Numbered from the stretch's first letter, positions 34,018-43,600 are shown. The stretch: 50,535 nt of DNA from Desulfosarcina sp. (GCA_014237405.1 JABZFO010000064.1:1-50535), one strand, 5' to 3'. Translations and numbers: made by a program. The notes: a model not told the origin generated them from the letters alone.

Positions 34018-35315
34018 GTGTGTTCTCCCTCCCCCTTGAGCTGTCCGATGTTTTTCAAAAATGTACCGATAACCCAGGCGCTGAAGCCGCCGATAACGAT
34101 GAAAAAGGCCCAGATGCCGATGGTGTCCAAGGTTGATCCGAGTCCCTTGGAGATGTCGATTACCCCCATCTCCCCCAGCTTGGCGGGCAGGGCGAAGAAT
34201 CGGTTGATGAACCCTGCCAGCACGGCCATGGCGTAAAAACCGCGGATGGTGATGCCGGGCACCACCTTGGTGACCATGGCGCCGATCTGGATGCCCAGCA
34301 GCGATCCCAGCAGCATGCCCATAGCCAGGGTGTAGAAGATGAACCCGTAGATGGCGTACTGGCTGATTGAGGCGTAGCCGGCGGTGAAGACGATTTGAAA
34401 GATGTCGGTGCCCACCGTGGTCATGGAGGAGACCCCCAGCATGTAGACGAAGATGGGGAAGGTGAGAAATCCACCGCCCACGCCCATGATGCCGGCTGCC
34501 AATCCAACCAGTACACCGGAGAGCACGAGGAACACCCAGGAGATGCTCCTGCCGCCGGGGGTGAAGTCGAAGTCGAATTTGACCATGGGGGGAATGTTGA
34601 CTGACTGGAGTTTTTGAGGCAGCCCCCCCATTTCGGCACCTTCCGACTTGCCCTCATGGCCGCCGCCACCGTGGGCATCGCCGGTATCGCCAGCCTTCCG
34701 GGCTTTGAGAAAGTCAAGCATGGCATAGCAGCCTAAAAAGCCCAGCATGAGGGCGTAGACGGTGGTGATGAAGGTGTCCGAGAGTACCGGGTTCAGCTCG
34801 TAGAGCACCCGGTTGATGATCCCGCCGCCGGTGGCCCCTAAAATGGCGCCGATGAGAAAGACCGCGGCCAGCGGGACAGACACGTTGCCCAGCTTCCGAT
34901 GGATGATGCTGCCCATGATGGCCTTGGCGAAAATGTGAAAAAGGTCCGTCCCCACGGCCAGGATTCCCTTGATGCCGGCGCTCATGAGGGCCGGGGCGAT
35001 GATGAACCCGCCGCCTGCGCCGATGCAGCCGGTGATCAGGCCGGCGCCCAGGCCGATGAGAATGGAGACGATAAAGATTCCCGTGGAGTAAAAGGCCGGG
35101 CTGTAGGCTTTTTTCCCGCCGAGAATGTCAGGGATGGTGTCCCCCAGCTGATCCGCGCACACGATGCCCCCCAGGATGATCGGAACCAGCAGCAGCAATA
35201 GCACAAGGACCCGCTTCCGGCTGCCGAGGATGTTGTTGGACATCTGGATTTCCCAGCGTGCATGGGCCTTTGCCCCCTCCATCATGAATCTGCCCCATAG
35301 TTTGAAAAAATTCAT
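34014..35315 (-). CDS. TauE/SafE-family anion permease
   Basis: A 433-aa integral membrane transporter of the TauE/SafE (DUF81) family. The two internal repeats each begin with a glycine-rich helix: GLGAGLITGCIGAGGGFI and GLAAGIMGVGGGFLTFP. A Gly/His-rich hydrophilic loop (GDAHGGGGHEGKSEG) separates them. The family moves sulfite, sulfoacetate, taurine-derived or sulfate-type anions; in a sulfate reducer sulfate uptake is a reasonable inference. I chose ATG 35315 (MNFFKLWGRF) with GGGAGG just upstream; ATG 35336 and ATG 35357 are alternatives. Three receivers and a Cache kinase precede it. Confidence 0.88.
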   Translation of the reverse strand: MNFFKLWGRFMMEGAKAHARWEIQMSNNILGSRKRVLVLLLLLVPIILGGIVCADQLGDTIPDILGGKKAYSPAFYSTGIFIVSILIGLGAGLITGCIGAGGGFIIAPALMSAGIKGILAVGTDLFHIFAKAIMGSIIHRKLGNVSVPLAAVFLIGAILGATGGGIINRVLYELNPVLSDTFITTVYALMLGFLGCYAMLDFLKARKAGDTGDAHGGGGHEGKSEGAEMGGLPQKLQSVNIPPMVKFDFDFTPGGRSISWVFLVLSGVLVGLAAGIMGVGGGFLTFPIFVYMLGVSSMTTVGTDIFQIVFTAGYASISQYAIYGFIFYTLAMGMLLGSLLGIQIGAMVTKVVPGITIRGFYAMAVLAGFINRFFALPAKLGEMGVIDISKGLGSTLDTIGIWAFFIVIGGFSAWVIGTFLKNIGQLKGEGEHT

Positions 35316-35376
35316 ATCCTCCCTCACCTTTCTCATTGAAGTTGATGTCATTGCCACTATGGAAAACAGCAGGAAC

Positions 35377-35781
35377 TCACCCCAAGTCCTGCACCATTTT
35401 GTCGATTTTCCCTGAGTGGATGGTTTTTTTCTTGAATGCGTCTTCCGCCTTGTAGAGCAGGTCGTCCATGTCCATGGGCTTCATTAAATAATCGAAGGCG
35501 CCCATTTCCATGCCTTCGATGGCCGCTTCCATGCTGGCATGGCCGGTCAGCATGATCACTTCGACCAGCGGGTGGCGTTTTTTGATCTCCCGAAGGGTTT
35601 CTATCCCGTCCATACCGGTCATTCGCACATCAAGAATCACCACGTCGGTATCGTTATTTTCCAGCCATGCCAAAGCCTTTTCACCGCTGCCGACACCATT
35701 CACATCCACATTGCGTCGTTTCATGCGTTTGAGCAGGGTCTCGAGAAATTCCGTTTCGTCATCCACGAGAAGGAGTTTCAT
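35377..35781 (-). CDS. Receiver-only response regulator (third of three)
   Basis: A 134-aa receiver without output domain: VDDE near residues 6-9, ILDVRMTGMDG with the phospho-acceptor Asp, MLTGHAS, and Lys in LMKPMDMDDL. A short helical tail follows. ATG 35781 is chosen because it begins MKLLLVDDE; it overlaps the preceding receiver by 23 bp. It is nearest of the three to the permease gene (61 bp). Together the three look like a phospho-relay or phosphate-sink set for the Cache kinase upstream. Confidence 0.9.
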   Translation of the reverse strand: MKLLLVDDETEFLETLLKRMKRRNVDVNGVGSGEKALAWLENNDTDVVILDVRMTGMDGIETLREIKKRHPLVEVIMLTGHASMEAAIEGMEMGAFDYLMKPMDMDDLLYKAEDAFKKKTIHSGKIDKMVQDLG

Positions 35782-36196
35782 CTGTGTCCTCCGTGCGCTT
35801 CCTGTGGCGGACTGCTTCATTGATCTTGTCCACCAGTTCCGCCAGTTCATGTGGTTTGGTAAGATAGTCGAAGGCACCGTAGCGCATGCCCTCTATAGAC
35901 GCCGTTTCCGAGCCGTGCCCGGTAAGCATGATCACCGGCATCTCCGGATCCATTTTCTTGAAAATTTTCAGAATCTCGATGCCGTCCATGTCTCCCAGTT
36001 TCAGATCCAGTACGGCCACATCAAAATCGGATCGCCTGAGCAGTTGTATCCCTTCGGTGCCGGAAAAGGCCTGGGTGGTGAGAATATTTCGTTTGGCCAG
36101 CCGTTTGGCCAGCACCTCGACAAACCCTTTTTCATCATCCACCAGCAACAGCCGTATGGGCGGTTTCCCTTGGCTTTCTTGCCGGCTTCGGTCCAT
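35759..36196 (-). CDS. Receiver-only response regulator (second of three)
   Basis: A 145-aa receiver: LVDDEKGF near residue 20, VLDLKLGDMDG, MLTGHGSE, and the conserved Lys in LTKPHELAEL. It has a hydrophilic N-terminal extension of about 15 aa and a charged tail. ATG 36196 is eight bases after the stop of the first receiver; ATG 36241 would overlap it. Its LKLGDMDG replaces the usual MPGMDG, so it is the most divergent of the three and may have a different partner. Confidence 0.88.
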   Translation of the reverse strand: MDRSRQESQGKPPIRLLLVDDEKGFVEVLAKRLAKRNILTTQAFSGTEGIQLLRRSDFDVAVLDLKLGDMDGIEILKIFKKMDPEMPVIMLTGHGSETASIEGMRYGAFDYLTKPHELAELVDKINEAVRHRKRTEDTDETPSRG

Positions 36197-36203
36197 CTCT
36201 TTT

Positions 36204-36635
36204 TCAGGGCCGTCTGGATGTGATCTCCTTGATGCGGGCATTGATGATCTTCTCCTCGTGCTGTCGTTTTTTGGCGGCAGCCGCCGATACCTTGGTGATC
36301 AGGTGATCCATGTCACAGGGCTTCATCAGGTAGTCAAATGCGCCGAACTTCATTCCCTCGATGGCCGACTCCACGGTGGCATGGCCGGTGAGCATGATCA
36401 CCTCCACCAGCGGTACCTTGCTTTTGATGGCCTTGAGGGTTTCGATGCCGTCCATACCCGGCATCTTCACGTCCAGAATCACCACTTCGGTTTTGCTGCC
36501 GCCGATCAGCTTTTTCAGCGCTTCATTGCCGCTGAAGGCCTTTTCCACCTCGAGATCCCGTCGGGTCAGGCGCTTGGTCATCGCCTCCACGAAGGGGACC
36601 TCATCGTCCACAAGCATGATGTTCGCAATGGCCAT
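36204..36635 (-). CDS. Receiver-only response regulator (first of three)
   Basis: A 143-aa receiver: MLVDDE (about 7-12), phospho-acceptor Asp55 in VILDVKMPGMDG, MLTGHATVESAIEG, Lys in LMKPCDMDHL, and a Lys/Glu helical tail. ATG 36635 has GGAG eight bases upstream; the more distal ATG is less likely. It directly follows the kinase gene (29 bp) and is its likely first phosphate acceptor. The C-terminal helix resembles those at 35377, 39252 and 47122, suggesting recent paralogs. Confidence 0.9.
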   Translation of the reverse strand: MAIANIMLVDDEVPFVEAMTKRLTRRDLEVEKAFSGNEALKKLIGGSKTEVVILDVKMPGMDGIETLKAIKSKVPLVEVIMLTGHATVESAIEGMKFGAFDYLMKPCDMDHLITKVSAAAAKKRQHEEKIINARIKEITSRRP

Positions 36636-36664
36636 GGGTTGATCTCCTTTCCTAATCAATGGTT

Positions 36665-38398
36665 CTAATTGCAGGTATCGGTGGCCGATACGGCTTTGTT
36701 TTCAACGGCTTCGTCAGTTTTTGCCGGAACGCGGATCCCGAAGGTGGTGCCCACGTCCACTGTGCTTTTCACGGTAATTTCTCCGCCCATTTTGTGGATG
36801 ATGCCGTAGCAGATGGACAGACCCAGGCCGGTGCCGCTGCCCACGGGTTTGGTGGTAAAGAAGGGGTCGAAAATCCGGGCCAGGTTGGCCCTGGGAATGC
36901 CGGGACCATTGTCTGACACATCGATGACGATCTGTCCCTCTTCCTGTTTGGCGCTGATCTCAAGGGTGCCGCCGGTTTTGTCCATGGCGTCAAGGGCGTT
37001 GTTGATCAGGTTGAGAAACACCTGCTGAAGCTCAGATTGGGAGGCGGAGATGGCCGGCAGCTTGGGCTCCAGGCGGGTGATCAGTTCCACGTTGCTGTAT
37101 TTGGCCCGCTGGGCGGACAGGGCCACCAGCTCTTCGATAAGATGACCGACCTCGAAATCCTCGATGCGCGAATCGGTCTTGCGGGCAAAGCTGAGAAGCT
37201 TGTGGGTGATCTCCTTGCAGCGTTTGCCCTGGGTGCGGATCTGGTCCAGAGCCCGTTCGAACTCCTTGATGTCCGCGTCACTTTTATAGGCGCCGTCTTC
37301 CATAAGGTCCTGGAGCCAGCCGGCCTCCTCCACCATGATGGCCACCGGATTGTTGATCTCGTGGGCAATGCCGGCGGCCAGTTCACCCACCGAGGCCAGT
37401 TTGCCGGTCTCGATCACCTGTTCGTTCATGATCTCCTTTTCCTGGTCCGATGTAGCGATGCGACGAACCATTTTGCCGGACATCCAGATGGCCATGGCGA
37501 CAATGGCGACACCGCCCAGGAGAAAGAAGACGATGGCAATGGTCTGGGCATTGCGGAGGTCCGAGAAGGCATCGGAAGAGGCCTGTTTGTAAACCAGCAG
37601 CCAGTCTCCCCCCTTTAAAAGGGCCGAGACATAGATGCTTCTTACCCCGTAACTATCCAGGCGTTCTTGAATTTCCACCTCTTTTCCCATGCGCTCCAGG
37701 GTGGAAAAATAGCGGTTGTAGATGTCCAGATCCGGGGTGAAATCGAATATCGGCTTGGTCTGAAACCGGCCCTCACGGTTCAGGATATAGGCAAAGCCGG
37801 TTTTCCCGATGCGTATCTTTTCCACCAGCCGATTGAATTCTACAAAGTCGATGGTGGCCCTGATGATCCATTTCTGATCTTGGCAGGTCTTTCGGGCCGA
37901 AATGATAAAATGGGGCGCTCCCCGCAGGCCAAGAAACACGTCGCTGGTGAAATAGCGGCTTTCGATGGCCCGCTTAAACCAGTCGGCATCGGAGTAGAGC
38001 GCCTCCTCCAGCCTGAAGGGGCCGGTGTAGGCCACCTGCTGGCCCTGTTCGTTGACGACGCCGAGATCCACGAAGACGGGACCGTAGGCACGCTGCAGAC
38101 GTGCAAGGTGCCCTTCAATCATGTTTTGGTGACCACATTGGTCAAAATCGATAGTGTCTGCCAGAAACCGGATATTCTGCAGTTTTTCCACTAAAAAGCT
38201 GTCGATGTTCTGTTTATGCTTGAGGACCAGCTCCCCTAGATGGGCATATACCTTTTCGTGATGGGAGGCACTGAACCTGTCCAGGGTGATAACGGTGACG
38301 AGGAGCATGGGCGTGAATGAAATCATTATCACCAGCAGCACCATGTTTCGGGTGAGGGATCGGTAGTAGGGACTGAGCGGTATCGTTTTTCTATTCAT
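36665..38398 (-). CDS. Double-Cache sensor histidine kinase (TauE/SafE operon)
   Basis: A 577-aa membrane kinase. TM1 (about 19-39) and TM2 (about 287-308) enclose a dCache periplasmic sensor of about 245 aa, recognisable from [29 protein letters not shown] and [14 protein letters not shown]. HisKA has [13 protein letters not shown] (His346). HATPase_c is complete: [33 protein letters not shown]. dCache domains often bind amino or organic acids. It starts the operon kinase-receiver-receiver-receiver-permease and is paralogous to the kinases at 39869 and 47650. Confidence 0.92.
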   Translation of the reverse strand: MNRKTIPLSPYYRSLTRNMVLLVIMISFTPMLLVTVITLDRFSASHHEKVYAHLGELVLKHKQNIDSFLVEKLQNIRFLADTIDFDQCGHQNMIEGHLARLQRAYGPVFVDLGVVNEQGQQVAYTGPFRLEEALYSDADWFKRAIESRYFTSDVFLGLRGAPHFIISARKTCQDQKWIIRATIDFVEFNRLVEKIRIGKTGFAYILNREGRFQTKPIFDFTPDLDIYNRYFSTLERMGKEVEIQERLDSYGVRSIYVSALLKGGDWLLVYKQASSDAFSDLRNAQTIAIVFFLLGGVAIVAMAIWMSGKMVRRIATSDQEKEIMNEQVIETGKLASVGELAAGIAHEINNPVAIMVEEAGWLQDLMEDGAYKSDADIKEFERALDQIRTQGKRCKEITHKLLSFARKTDSRIEDFEVGHLIEELVALSAQRAKYSNVELITRLEPKLPAISASQSELQQVFLNLINNALDAMDKTGGTLEISAKQEEGQIVIDVSDNGPGIPRANLARIFDPFFTTKPVGSGTGLGLSICYGIIHKMGGEITVKSTVDVGTTFGIRVPAKTDEAVENKAVSATDTCN

Positions 38399-38463
38399 AT
38401 GAGATTGCCCGGTGTTAAGGATCTTTACAAACTGTTAAAAAACAATTTGCCGTTTGAGACTTT

Positions 38464-38479
38464 TACAAGTTCGATGCCA
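38464..38479 (-). promoter_or_regulatory. Possible sigma-54 promoter of the TauE/SafE operon
   Basis: On the minus strand TGGCAT-CGAAC-TTGTA resembles the -24/-12 consensus with correct spacing (10 bases between GG and the -12 dinucleotide), but -12 is GT instead of GC. It lies about 65 bases upstream of the kinase start. A TTTACAAACTGTTAAA imperfect palindrome lies between it and the gene. Weak alone; the better copy before the kinase at 49284 makes it more credible. Confidence 0.35.
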
Positions 38480-38560
38480 TTTTTAAGAATAATGGGACTT
38501 TCTTTAACCATATGAAAATATAGCCTATAGATTAATTAATGAAAAGGTGTAAAAAAAAAT

Positions 38561-38603
38561 GACTGTCCGAATTCTTTACATTTTGTTAGGAATTCGGACA
38601 GTC
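38561..38603 (-). terminator. Intrinsic terminator after the CBS protein gene
   Basis: A perfect 14-bp inverted repeat GACTGTCCGAATTC / GAATTCGGACAGTC surrounds a 15-base loop. On the minus strand it is followed by ATTTTTTTTT, a classic U-run. It lies about 60 bases past the stop of the CBS gene and ends the SLC13-kinase-receiver-CBS operon. Confidence 0.9.
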
Positions 38604-38662
38604 TTTGATTTGAGTAATATAATGAAATCCGAAAGTTATTTGATCACTCGTGGATCTGCAGT

Positions 38663-39229
38663 TCACCGTACGGTAGATTCTGTGGGATTCATCTCAGCGG
38701 CTACAGCGGAAAAAACATCGGTCAGCCTTAAAATGCCGATCACTTTGCTTCCATCTCGAATCAGCAGGGACTGATGAGAGCCTAAAACCAATCGATGAAT
38801 CGCTTCACCCAAGGCGTCATCTTTATCTATGAATTCACCCGCCTCAGGCAAATGCATGATTTTTTCAATCGATAGTTGTGCCGCCCTTTTGCAGGCCTCA
38901 TCAAAGGGTTCTTTAAACAAGTCATATTTATCAACCATTGATTTCAGAAAATAGTTGCTGAGTCGATGCACGCCCATATCGCCGTTTATGCCCAGCTCTT
39001 CGAAGTATTTGGGTTCTAACGCCTTTAAAATACTGGCCTGGTTTATTTTTCCCACAACATCATCTTTTTCATCCACAACCAATATCGCGCGATGTCGATA
39101 TCTCGACGGGTCGAAACCCTTCTGAGCCAGAACAAGCGCCTCAACGGTTTCGGCCACGGTTGCGGATACCGGTACTTTGGCATATTCAGACAAGGGTACC
39201 ATCAATTCTGAAACGGTTATGGTTTTCAT
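38663..39229 (-). CDS. CBS-domain protein
   Basis: A 188-aa protein with a CBS-domain pair: first part TVSELMVPLSEYAKVP with RAILVVDEKDDVVGKI, second part IEKIMHLPEAGEFIDKDDALGEAIHR with SLLIRDGSKVIGILRLTDVF. A helical insert separates them (about 75-125). CBS pairs bind adenosyl ligands and often gate transporters or enzymes. AGGAAGG precedes ATG 39229. It is 22 bp after the receiver gene and last in the operon. The CBS part of the receiver fusion at 43601 shares the layout, so the two may do the same job in sister operons. Confidence 0.88.
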   Translation of the reverse strand: MKTITVSELMVPLSEYAKVPVSATVAETVEALVLAQKGFDPSRYRHRAILVVDEKDDVVGKINQASILKALEPKYFEELGINGDMGVHRLSNYFLKSMVDKYDLFKEPFDEACKRAAQLSIEKIMHLPEAGEFIDKDDALGEAIHRLVLGSHQSLLIRDGSKVIGILRLTDVFSAVAAEMNPTESTVR

Positions 39230-39251
39230 TTAGAACCCTTCCTTAGTATCT

Positions 39252-39701
39252 TTATTCGTCATCAAACACCCGGCTGGGGTAGCGGGTCAATTCATGAATT
39301 TTCGCGTCCCGGATCTTCTTGTCATGGGAGGACTTCTTTTCAAAGGCATGGGCCATCTTCATGAGCAGGTCGTCGAATTTCATGGGTTTGAGCAGGTAGT
39401 CGAAGGCCCCCAGCTTCATCCCCTCGATACTGGTCTCCACCGATGCGTGGCCCGTGAGCAGAAGCACCTCGGCCAGGGGTTGAATGTGCTTGATCTCACG
39501 CAGGGTCTCGATGCCGTCCATGCCACCGGGCATCTTGACGTCCAGCACCACGACGTCGAAGACTTCACGTTTTAACAGATCCACGGCGGCTTCTCCGCTT
39601 TCCACCCCCTTGGCGTCCAGCATGCGCTTGTTGAGGCGTTTGACAAGGGTCTCCAGAAAATCAGTCTCATCGTCAACAACCAGTACTCTGAAATTGTGCA
39701 T
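39252..39701 (-). CDS. Receiver-only response regulator (SLC13 operon c)
   Basis: A 149-aa receiver: VLVVDDETDF near residue 6-15, VVLDVKMPGGMDG (one extra Gly compared with the usual MPGMDG), LLTGHASVETSIEG, Lys in LLKPMKFDDL, and a helical tail. ATG 39701 has AGGGGGAAAT upstream and gives a normal N-terminus. It is separated from the kinase gene by the 124-bp repeat element but lies on the same strand, and is probably co-transcribed with it. Confidence 0.9.
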   Translation of the reverse strand: MHNFRVLVVDDETDFLETLVKRLNKRMLDAKGVESGEAAVDLLKREVFDVVVLDVKMPGGMDGIETLREIKHIQPLAEVLLLTGHASVETSIEGMKLGAFDYLLKPMKFDDLLMKMAHAFEKKSSHDKKIRDAKIHELTRYPSRVFDDE

Positions 39702-39746
39702 TCTATTTCCCCCTATGTGTGATGGCTTCACCAAATTTAGTATTTA

Positions 39747-39870
39747 GACGGTTTTGTAAAACGTTCGAGATCAAGGCTTGCGAGTCCTGAGGAATGAGGC
39801 GTACTGACCGTACGTCGCAGTGACGAGGGAGGACGCGTAACGCGGATATCGGACGTTTTACGAAATCGTC
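39747..39870. repeat. 124-bp imperfect inverted-repeat element
   Basis: Ends GACGGTTTTGTAAAACGT (39747-39764) and ACGTTTTACGAAATCGTC (39853-39870) are imperfect inverted repeats. The interior contains CCTGAGGAATGAGGCGTAC, ACCGTACGTCGCAGTGACGA and GCGTAACGCGGATATC, with several small palindromes. I recall closely similar extragenic repeats scattered through deltaproteobacterial genomes, but cannot check it here. It has no ORF. Its right end supplies two bases of the TGA stop of the kinase gene at 39869, so it inserted exactly at that 3' end or created it. Confidence 0.75.
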
Positions 39871-41536
39871 ATTTTTTTTCCGGTAGAACCACCGGCAACG
39901 ACACGACGAAAGTCGTCCCCTTCCCCTGGCTACCTTCCACGGTGATGCGTCCGCCCAATTTTTCTACGATGCTGTAGCTGATGCTCAGCCCCAGACCGGT
40001 CCCCTTGCCGGTGTCCTTGGTGGTAAAAAACGGGTCGAAGATTTTCTTTTTGATCGACTCCGGCATCCCCGGTCCATCGTCCTTAATGCTGGCGGTGATA
40101 TGGTCTTTGTCCAATGCCGTCTCGATTTCAATCATACCGTCTGAGCCGATGGCGTCAATAGAATTGTTGATCAGGTTCATGAACACCTGCTGAAGCTGAG
40201 ATTGATCACTGGCGATAACCGGCAGTTGTCCGGCAAACTTTTTTCGGATATCGATGTCGTTGATGTTGGCGTGATTGGATAAAATATCGATCGTCTGTTC
40301 CAGCACCCGATTGACATCTACGTCGTCCAGGCGGGGTTCCATGCGGCGGGCGAATCCCAGCATATTGTGGGTGATCTTGCGGGCCCGGTCCACGTGTTCC
40401 TCGATCTTGGAAATGGAGGTGGCAAACTCCTTGTAGTTCTCGCTGGTCTTGAACTCCTCTTCGGACAGAAGGTCCTCCATCCACCCCGCTTTCTCGCCGA
40501 TTACCGCCAACGGGTTGTTGATTTCGTGGGCGATGCCGGCTGCCATTTTCCCCAGTGCGGCGAGCTTGTCCTGCTGGATGAGTTGGGCGTTGAGTTCGTT
40601 CATCTGCAGGTCCGTCTCCTCCAGGTGGCGGACCAGGGTGTTGGAGATCAGAACGATGGCAATAATAATGAGCAGGCAGCCGGTGACAATGATCAGTGTT
40701 GCCGTGTTGCGCACCCGGCTGAGCCAGCCGGCCTCCTGCCCGGCAATCTGGCTGATCACCAGCAGCCACTCCCCCTCCTTGAGCCATGTCCCTCCCACAT
40801 AGCGGGTGTCGCCGCCCCCTTGCTTTTTTTCAAGAACCATGGTGCCTTCGCCGAATTGCTGGGGGGTGATATTCGAGGGCCCGAGTATGACCCCTTCAAA
40901 TCGGGGACCGGTCTGGAAAATGCCGTCGCGGTTAACGATGTAAGCATCGCCTGCGGTACCCACCTGGGCGCTTCTCACCAGGCGGTTGAAAATTTCCGAA
41001 TCGATGGTTGCCCGCAGGATCCAGCAGTTCGTATCGCATGCACCCTTGACGGCGATAATGACATGGGGCACCTGCCGGAAACCCATGAACACGTCGCTGA
41101 TATACTTTCCCCGGCGCAGCACCTCGTCGAACCACGGCTGCTGGTAGTAGTTGAGCCCTTTCAGGTTGTAGGGGCCGGCGTATGCCAGCTGATTACCGTC
41201 CCTGTCGATGATTCCCAGGTCCACCAGCCCGAGTCCTTCGGCCCGCCGGTTGATCTGCCAGAACAGGCGGCTGAGATTCTCCTGTTTGCTGAGGTCCTCA
41301 AAGGACTGGGTCTCAACGATCATTCCCAAAATGGAGGTGCGCTCCCTTAAAAAAACGTCCACGGCACTGCTCTGGGATCGGGCCAGGTGAAGGATCTGGT
41401 CCTCGATGCGCTCCTTGTAGAGATTGCTGAACTGGTAGTAGAGCGCGAAGCCCAGCAGGAGCAGCGGTCCGATGGATACCGCCACTGTGATGCTGATCAG
41501 CTTAAACCGCAGCTTATTGTACAGGGCATGCTTCAT
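39869..41536 (-). CDS. Double-Cache sensor histidine kinase (SLC13 operon c)
   Basis: A 555-aa membrane kinase: TM1 (about 14-36), dCache sensor (about 40-275; [45 protein letters not shown]), TM2 (about 279-299), HisKA with [13 protein letters not shown] (His337) and complete HATPase_c ([33 protein letters not shown]). ATG 41536 has GGAGG four bases upstream. The stop codon TGA overlaps the 124-bp repeat element. It follows the SLC13 permease by 28 bp, so permease and sensor are co-expressed. Confidence 0.92.
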   Translation of the reverse strand: MKHALYNKLRFKLISITVAVSIGPLLLLGFALYYQFSNLYKERIEDQILHLARSQSSAVDVFLRERTSILGMIVETQSFEDLSKQENLSRLFWQINRRAEGLGLVDLGIIDRDGNQLAYAGPYNLKGLNYYQQPWFDEVLRRGKYISDVFMGFRQVPHVIIAVKGACDTNCWILRATIDSEIFNRLVRSAQVGTAGDAYIVNRDGIFQTGPRFEGVILGPSNITPQQFGEGTMVLEKKQGGGDTRYVGGTWLKEGEWLLVISQIAGQEAGWLSRVRNTATLIIVTGCLLIIIAIVLISNTLVRHLEETDLQMNELNAQLIQQDKLAALGKMAAGIAHEINNPLAVIGEKAGWMEDLLSEEEFKTSENYKEFATSISKIEEHVDRARKITHNMLGFARRMEPRLDDVDVNRVLEQTIDILSNHANINDIDIRKKFAGQLPVIASDQSQLQQVFMNLINNSIDAIGSDGMIEIETALDKDHITASIKDDGPGMPESIKKKIFDPFFTTKDTGKGTGLGLSISYSIVEKLGGRITVEGSQGKGTTFVVSLPVVLPEKK

Positions 41537-41564
41537 CGATCCTCCGGTCAAATCTTAAAGGGCC

Positions 41565-43232
41565 TTACCAGGACAGAAAACGCCAGTAGCCGAATACGGC
41601 CCATAACCAGAGCACCAGCCAGGCCAGGATGGTGATGGGCAGGCCGTATTTGACGAAATCCATGACATCCAGCAGCCGCTCACCGGTTTCCGGGTCCTTG
41701 CCCATGCCGAAGCAGATGGCGTTGTTGGGCGTGCCCACCACCAGAAAATTGGCAAAAGAGGATGAGAACGAGGTGATCAGCCCCACCTTCCACACGCTCA
41801 CGTTGGCCAGGGTGGCCATGGGCAGGACGATGGGGCCCAGGGCGGCCACCGTGGCCCCGTCACTCATGAAGTTGGTCATGGTACCGGTGAGCAGGCTGAT
41901 ACCGATCACGAGACCGTCTCCTTGGGTAAGGGCATCGGGAAGCAGATTCACAAAGGTTCCGGCCAGCCACAGGGCGCCGCCGGAGAACTTCAGGGCCACC
42001 CCCATGGCGCAGGCGGCGGCATACAGGCCCACCACGTCAAAGGCCACGCCGTCCTGGATGTCGTCCCAGCGAAGAATCCGGCACAGGAACATGGCCATCA
42101 CCGCGTAAAGGGTGGGGCCGCCCAGGCCGGCATGTTCACCGATGAGGATCCACGCTGCGACCAGCAGCACCAGAATGACCGCCATGATGGCCTCCTGACC
42201 GCCGAACTTGGGCATATTCTGCACTTCCCGCTTCACCACTTCGCTGGGGTTGACATCGCTGACCAGGAATTTGGGTTTGAGGCGCAGGTACATGAACAGG
42301 CCGATCACCCAGGACATGACAGGCACGAAGGGCATGCCGATTTTCATCCACTCCAGGAAGGTGATGGGCATGCCGTATTCGGCCAGGTACCCCACCATGA
42401 TGGCGTTCCTGCCGCCGGCGGCAGGAGAACCGGGGCCGCCGTGGTTGGCGGCAAAGCACACGCCAAGCAGCAGGAAGATGGCCAGTGCCCGATCCTTTTT
42501 TACCCCATGCATCTTGCAGGTGACTTTGTAAATGCCCATGAGTACCGGAATGAGCAGAGCCACCAGGGCGTGCTCGGATAAAAAACCCGCCGACACGGCC
42601 AGAAGGGGCAAGAAGATGAACGCAAAGGCCTTGGCGCTTTTAATGCGGCTTAGCAGGATCAGGCCGATGCGCTTGTCCAGGCCGGTTTTGGCCACCCCCA
42701 CGGCCACGGCCAGGATGCCGAAGATGAAAAACACCGCATCTTTCATATAGGCCTGTGAAATTTCATTGATGGGAAGGATGGCGAACAGGTAAATCATGAC
42801 CCCCACCATGATATCCGTTGCACCCAGAGGAAGCGCTTCGGTGCCCCACAGAAAAGCGGCCAAAAAAAGGATGGCCACGGTCACCTTGGCCATCTGGGCC
42901 ACCTGGTAGGTGGTGAGCAGGGGCTTGGCCTCGCGTCCGTGCTTTTTCACTGTTTCGGTGCCGTTTTGTTGGGCGTTAAACGCCTCAGGCCGCAGCTTTT
43001 TATTGACGGCATCGGTAATGGTGGTGCACGCCCGCGGCATACTGTATCCGGCCGGCTTCTCCGTTTTCACCATCTCCAGCATACCCCGGGTCGGCGGCAT
43101 CAGGACCAGAAAGGTAAATACCAGGGCCGCAAAAGTGAACAGGATCGGCTTGTATCCGGGCCTGCTTTTCCATGACCAGGCGCGATCCTCAAGGTCGGCT
43201 GCGAGAAGCGGGTCATATTCGTGATTCGACAT
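41565..43232 (-). CDS. SLC13 / DASS-family anion permease (operon c)
   Basis: A 555-aa sodium-coupled-type anion transporter. About 110 hydrophilic-to-mixed N-terminal residues include one hydrophobic segment (about 30-46). The SLC13 core has EHALVALLIPVLMGIY and GGPGSPAAGGRNAI in the first half. TNFMSDGATVAALGPIVLP and VGTPNNAICFGMG occur in the second. The DASS signature Ser-Asn-Thr is replaced by MSDGAT, so the ligand site differs from classical dicarboxylate carriers. Sulfate, sulfonate or dicarboxylate are all possible. AAGGAGG precedes ATG 43232. Confidence 0.88.
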   Translation of the reverse strand: MSNHEYDPLLAADLEDRAWSWKSRPGYKPILFTFAALVFTFLVLMPPTRGMLEMVKTEKPAGYSMPRACTTITDAVNKKLRPEAFNAQQNGTETVKKHGREAKPLLTTYQVAQMAKVTVAILFLAAFLWGTEALPLGATDIMVGVMIYLFAILPINEISQAYMKDAVFFIFGILAVAVGVAKTGLDKRIGLILLSRIKSAKAFAFIFLPLLAVSAGFLSEHALVALLIPVLMGIYKVTCKMHGVKKDRALAIFLLLGVCFAANHGGPGSPAAGGRNAIMVGYLAEYGMPITFLEWMKIGMPFVPVMSWVIGLFMYLRLKPKFLVSDVNPSEVVKREVQNMPKFGGQEAIMAVILVLLVAAWILIGEHAGLGGPTLYAVMAMFLCRILRWDDIQDGVAFDVVGLYAAACAMGVALKFSGGALWLAGTFVNLLPDALTQGDGLVIGISLLTGTMTNFMSDGATVAALGPIVLPMATLANVSVWKVGLITSFSSSFANFLVVGTPNNAICFGMGKDPETGERLLDVMDFVKYGLPITILAWLVLWLWAVFGYWRFLSW

Positions 43233-43322
43233 GTAGCCTCCTTAGCAAATCAAAATAATGGACAATCCCATCGTCATTTTTCGTATCGTCGGATCTGGCC
43301 GGTGATGACCATCGATTCACCA

Positions 43323-43339
43323 ATCAACGATTATGCCAA
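43323..43339 (-). promoter_or_regulatory. Possible sigma-54-like promoter of the SLC13 operon c
   Basis: On the minus strand TTGGCAT-AATCG-TTGAT has the -24 element and spacing of a sigma-54 site, but -12 reads GA instead of GC. It lies about 90 bases before the permease start and just downstream of the 23-bp palindrome at 43356. Tentative. Confidence 0.3.
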
Positions 43340-43355
43340 TGGGTGCAGTGTCCGG

Positions 43356-43378
43356 TTTCTTTACAAGTTGTAAAGAAA
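43356..43378. promoter_or_regulatory. 23-bp perfect palindrome, probable operator
   Basis: TTTCTTTACAA-G-TTGTAAAGAAA is an 11+1+11 perfect inverted repeat, about 125 bases upstream of the SLC13 gene. It shares the TTTACA/TGTAAA half-site with the palindrome at 49468. It has no T-run in the terminator position, so a dimeric regulator site is more likely. Confidence 0.6.
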
Positions 43379-43525
43379 ACCGAGACCGATTTAAATGGCA
43401 TGCCGTACAACATCTGCAGACGCCTTTCGCTTAGGAAAGCGACTGTTAGGAAGGTCCGACCTGACATCTGATTTTCAAGGCGTGTCCCCATGACCCCCTA
43501 AAAAAAATGAAGGGGTGGTGAGGCG

Positions 43526-43567
43526 GCCTGGAGACGGGTCTCGATGGGGTGAACGCCGTCTCCAGGC
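43526..43567 (-). terminator. Hairpin after the receiver-CBS gene
   Basis: A perfect 12-bp stem GCCTGGAGACGG / CCGTCTCCAGGC with an 18-base loop begins about 34 bases past the stop of the receiver-CBS gene on the minus strand. A second small stem with ATTTTTTTT follows at about 43492-43517. Together they probably end operon d. The rest of 43233-43600 is the control region of the SLC13 operon c; no gene is seen. Confidence 0.6.
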
Positions 43568-43600
43568 ACAGGAGGAGGGGGTGCACATCCGTGGGGCAGA

